Assembly: GCF_039522585.1 (NCBI RefSeq)
Contig: NZ_BAAADR010000003.1
Source: Bisbaumannia salifodinae
GTDB lineage: Bacteria > Pseudomonadota > Gammaproteobacteria > Pseudomonadales > Halomonadaceae
Direction: 5' to 3' (one strand)
DNA length: 64,000 nt
The notes below the pieces were generated by a model. That model made no database searches, was not told the origin of the DNA, and saw only the letters and a list, made by a program, of their open reading frames with translations. The stretch's first letter is position 1. Each line of letters begins with the position of its first letter. This document shows positions 62,583 through 64,000 of this stretch, in pieces. Both the position numbers and the translations under genes were made by a program.

Positions 62583-63797
62583 ATGCGTATCAGTACCCAG
62601 ACCCTGTTCCAGCAGAACGTCAACAGCCTCAACCGCCAGCAGGGCGCCTTCCTGGAGATCGGCCAGCAGATCGCCAGCGGCAAGCGGGTCAGCAAGCCCT
62701 CCGACGACCCCCAGGCGGCGTCCCGCGCCGTGGGCGTCGATCAGGCCAAGGCGGTGACCCAGCAGTATATGGATGCCCGGGTCAGCGCCCGCAATGCGCT
62801 GTCCCAGAGCGAGAGCGTGCTCAACAGCGCCAGCGACGGCATCACCCGGGCCAAGACCCTGCTGTTGCAGGCCTCCAGCGATACCCTGGGCGACGTGGAT
62901 CGCAACTCCGTGGCCAGCGAGCTCAAGGGGCTCTACGAGTCCCTGCTGGGCCAGGCCAACAGCACCGACGGCAACGGCCGCTACCTGTTCGGCGGCTACC
63001 GGGACAATGCGCCGCCCTTCGCCAAGGACGCCGGTGGCCAGGTGCAGTACGAGGGCGACACCCGCAATCGCGAGCAGCAGATCGACGCCTCCCGCAAGAT
63101 GCCGGTCACCGATAGCGGCGCCGATATCTTCCAGAGCGTGCACGCCAGCGCCGACCTGCTGGCCAAGGCGGACGGCGGCAATGCGGGCAATGTCACCTAT
63201 GGCTCGCCCCTGACCACGGACCTCTCCGATCCCGCCTATGGCGAGGCGCACCGCATCGTCTTCAGCGATGATGGTGCCGGGGGCTTCGACTACGAGATCT
63301 TCGATGCCGGAGGCGCCAGCGTGCAGACGGGGGCCTACAGCGAGGGGCTGCGTATCGAGGTGGCGGGGATGGCGGTGGAGCTCGAAGGCACGCCCGCCGA
63401 CGGGGACGAGCTGACCCTGGGGCGGGCCACCGAGATGGAGCCCGACCTGTTCCGCACCCTGGAGAACGCCATCGCCGTGCTGGAGGAGCCCGCCGATACT
63501 CCGGCCAAGAAAGCGGCGCTGCGCAATACCCTCAATACTGGCCTACGTGAGCTGGATAACGCCCAGGACAATATCCTCACCGTGCGGGCCTCGGTGGGGG
63601 CACGGCTCAACGAGCTGGAGGTGGTGGACAGCGTGGCCGGCAACCGCATGCTCAACTACGAGCAGACCCTCTCCGACCTGGTCGATCTCGACTATGTGGA
63701 GGCCGCCGCCGACTACAGCCTGCGCCAGGTGGGGCTGCAAGCGGCCCAGAAGGCCTTCGTCGATATCCAGGGCATCTCGCTCTTCGACCTTATGTAG
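62583..63797 (+). CDS. flgL: Flagellar hook-filament junction protein FlgL
   Basis: This 404-residue flagellin-like protein (HAP3) begins MRISTQTLFQQNVNSLNRQQ and has QIASGKRVSKPSDDPQAASR, the typical flagellin N-terminal helix, with the C-terminal AADYSLRQVGLQAAQKAFVD. It links FlgK to the filament. It lies 17 bases after flgK and is followed by a strong terminator. Confidence 0.95.
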   Translation: MRISTQTLFQQNVNSLNRQQGAFLEIGQQIASGKRVSKPSDDPQAASRAVGVDQAKAVTQQYMDARVSARNALSQSESVLNSASDGITRAKTLLLQASSDTLGDVDRNSVASELKGLYESLLGQANSTDGNGRYLFGGYRDNAPPFAKDAGGQVQYEGDTRNREQQIDASRKMPVTDSGADIFQSVHASADLLAKADGGNAGNVTYGSPLTTDLSDPAYGEAHRIVFSDDGAGGFDYEIFDAGGASVQTGAYSEGLRIEVAGMAVELEGTPADGDELTLGRATEMEPDLFRTLENAIAVLEEPADTPAKKAALRNTLNTGLRELDNAQDNILTVRASVGARLNELEVVDSVAGNRMLNYEQTLSDLVDLDYVEAAADYSLRQVGLQAAQKAFVDIQGISLFDLM

Positions 63798-63812
63798 GTC
63801 CTGCTCAAGGCA

Positions 63813-63844
63813 AAAGGGCCGCCCCTCAAGGGCGGCCCTTTTTT
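63813..63844 (+). terminator. Rho-independent terminator after flgL
   Basis: AAGGGCCGCC, loop CCTC and GGCGGCCCTT are followed by six T. Confidence 0.93.
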
Positions 63845-63880
63845 GTTCATCGCACTCTGGCGTGAACACCATGGTGGGAG
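63845..63880. repeat. REP-like end sequence shared with the flgK-promoter element
   Basis: GTTCATCGCACTCTGGCGTG plus AA matches 21 of 22 bases at 60676-60697, and both are followed at a short distance by GTGGGAG. It lies between the flgL terminator and the transposase end. Confidence 0.8.
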
Positions 63881-63895
63881 ATTCTATGTTGCCCC

Positions 63896-64000
63896 TCAAG
63901 CCGCCACCGTGGTTGGGGGGCGATAATCCTCCTCATGCTTCATCAGCGAAAACGCGATGCGGGCCAGTTTCCGAGCGATGATCACCAGCGCTTGGGTAGT
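63896..64000 (-). pseudogene. IS110-type transposase, C-terminal end (runs off window)
   Basis: The minus strand reads TTQALVIIARKLARIAFSLM then KHEEDYRPPTTVAA and a stop at 63896-63898, 34 residues resembling the C-terminal end of IS110/IS1111-family transposases. Members use a bridge RNA and often insert into REP sequences; here a REP-like end begins 16 bases beyond the stop. The rest lies outside the window, so whether the element is whole or a fragment is unknown. Confidence 0.65.

Overview
The window (64 kb, high GC, almost fully coding) is chromosomal DNA of a gammaproteobacterium, most likely Halomonas or a close relative in the Halomonadaceae. I infer this from the gene order and encoded families: miaA-hfq-hflX-hflK-hflC-hisZ-purA, a suf operon headed by an Rrf2 regulator, rimK/rimB with a DUF3549 gene, a rhizobial-type glycerol ABC importer, and a flg cluster with FliA-type promoters. 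No database search was possible, so genus level is an inference.

Layout. 1-7164: end of miaA, hfq, hflX, hflKC, hisZ and purA; the 3' end of purA is present in three tandem copies. 7186-14142: sufR-sufB-sufC-sufD-sufS-sufT and a sanA-like gene, with Fur-like and IscR-like sites upstream. 14297-17303 (minus): DUF3549, rimB and rimK, then a hypothetical gene. 17611-20711: an amino-acid ABC transporter, yqcC and a gamma-glutamylcyclotransferase. 20782-24448 (minus): three OmpW-family porins around brnQ. 25068-30853 (minus): an AraC regulator, putA, a 39-codon ORF and putP, forming a proline catabolic unit. 30922-34700: small unknown genes, tRNA-Gly(CCC), a CBS protein and a dihydrolipoamide-dehydrogenase-like flavoprotein. 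34753-45783: a glycerol island with glpD divergent from glpF-glpK, followed by the ABC importer glpS-T-P-Q-U-V. 45838-51642: DUF6314, an EamA exporter, nadK, a metallophosphatase, glpG, yeaC and DUF2797. 51722-63797: flagellar genes flgN, flgM and flgA (minus) and flgB to flgL (plus). 63896-64000: the C-terminal end of an IS110-type transposase running off the window.

Most genes are ordinary housekeeping or metabolic genes. The unusual signals are mainly in DNA structure: (i) repeated tandem duplication of gene 3' ends or terminators (purA x3, sanA x2, a terminator region near 49.2-49.4 kb, and a 15-bp triplet after flgJ); (ii) a ~180-bp palindromic element apparently inserted in the flgK promoter, flanked by a 10-bp direct repeat carrying the FliA -35 box; (iii) the same element end beside the IS110 remnant; (iv) a glycerol importer whose two ATPases have complementary defects (GlpS lacks the H-loop histidine, GlpT lacks the LSGGQ signature), predicting one active and one degenerate ATP site. 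No CRISPR array, prophage or defence system was seen.
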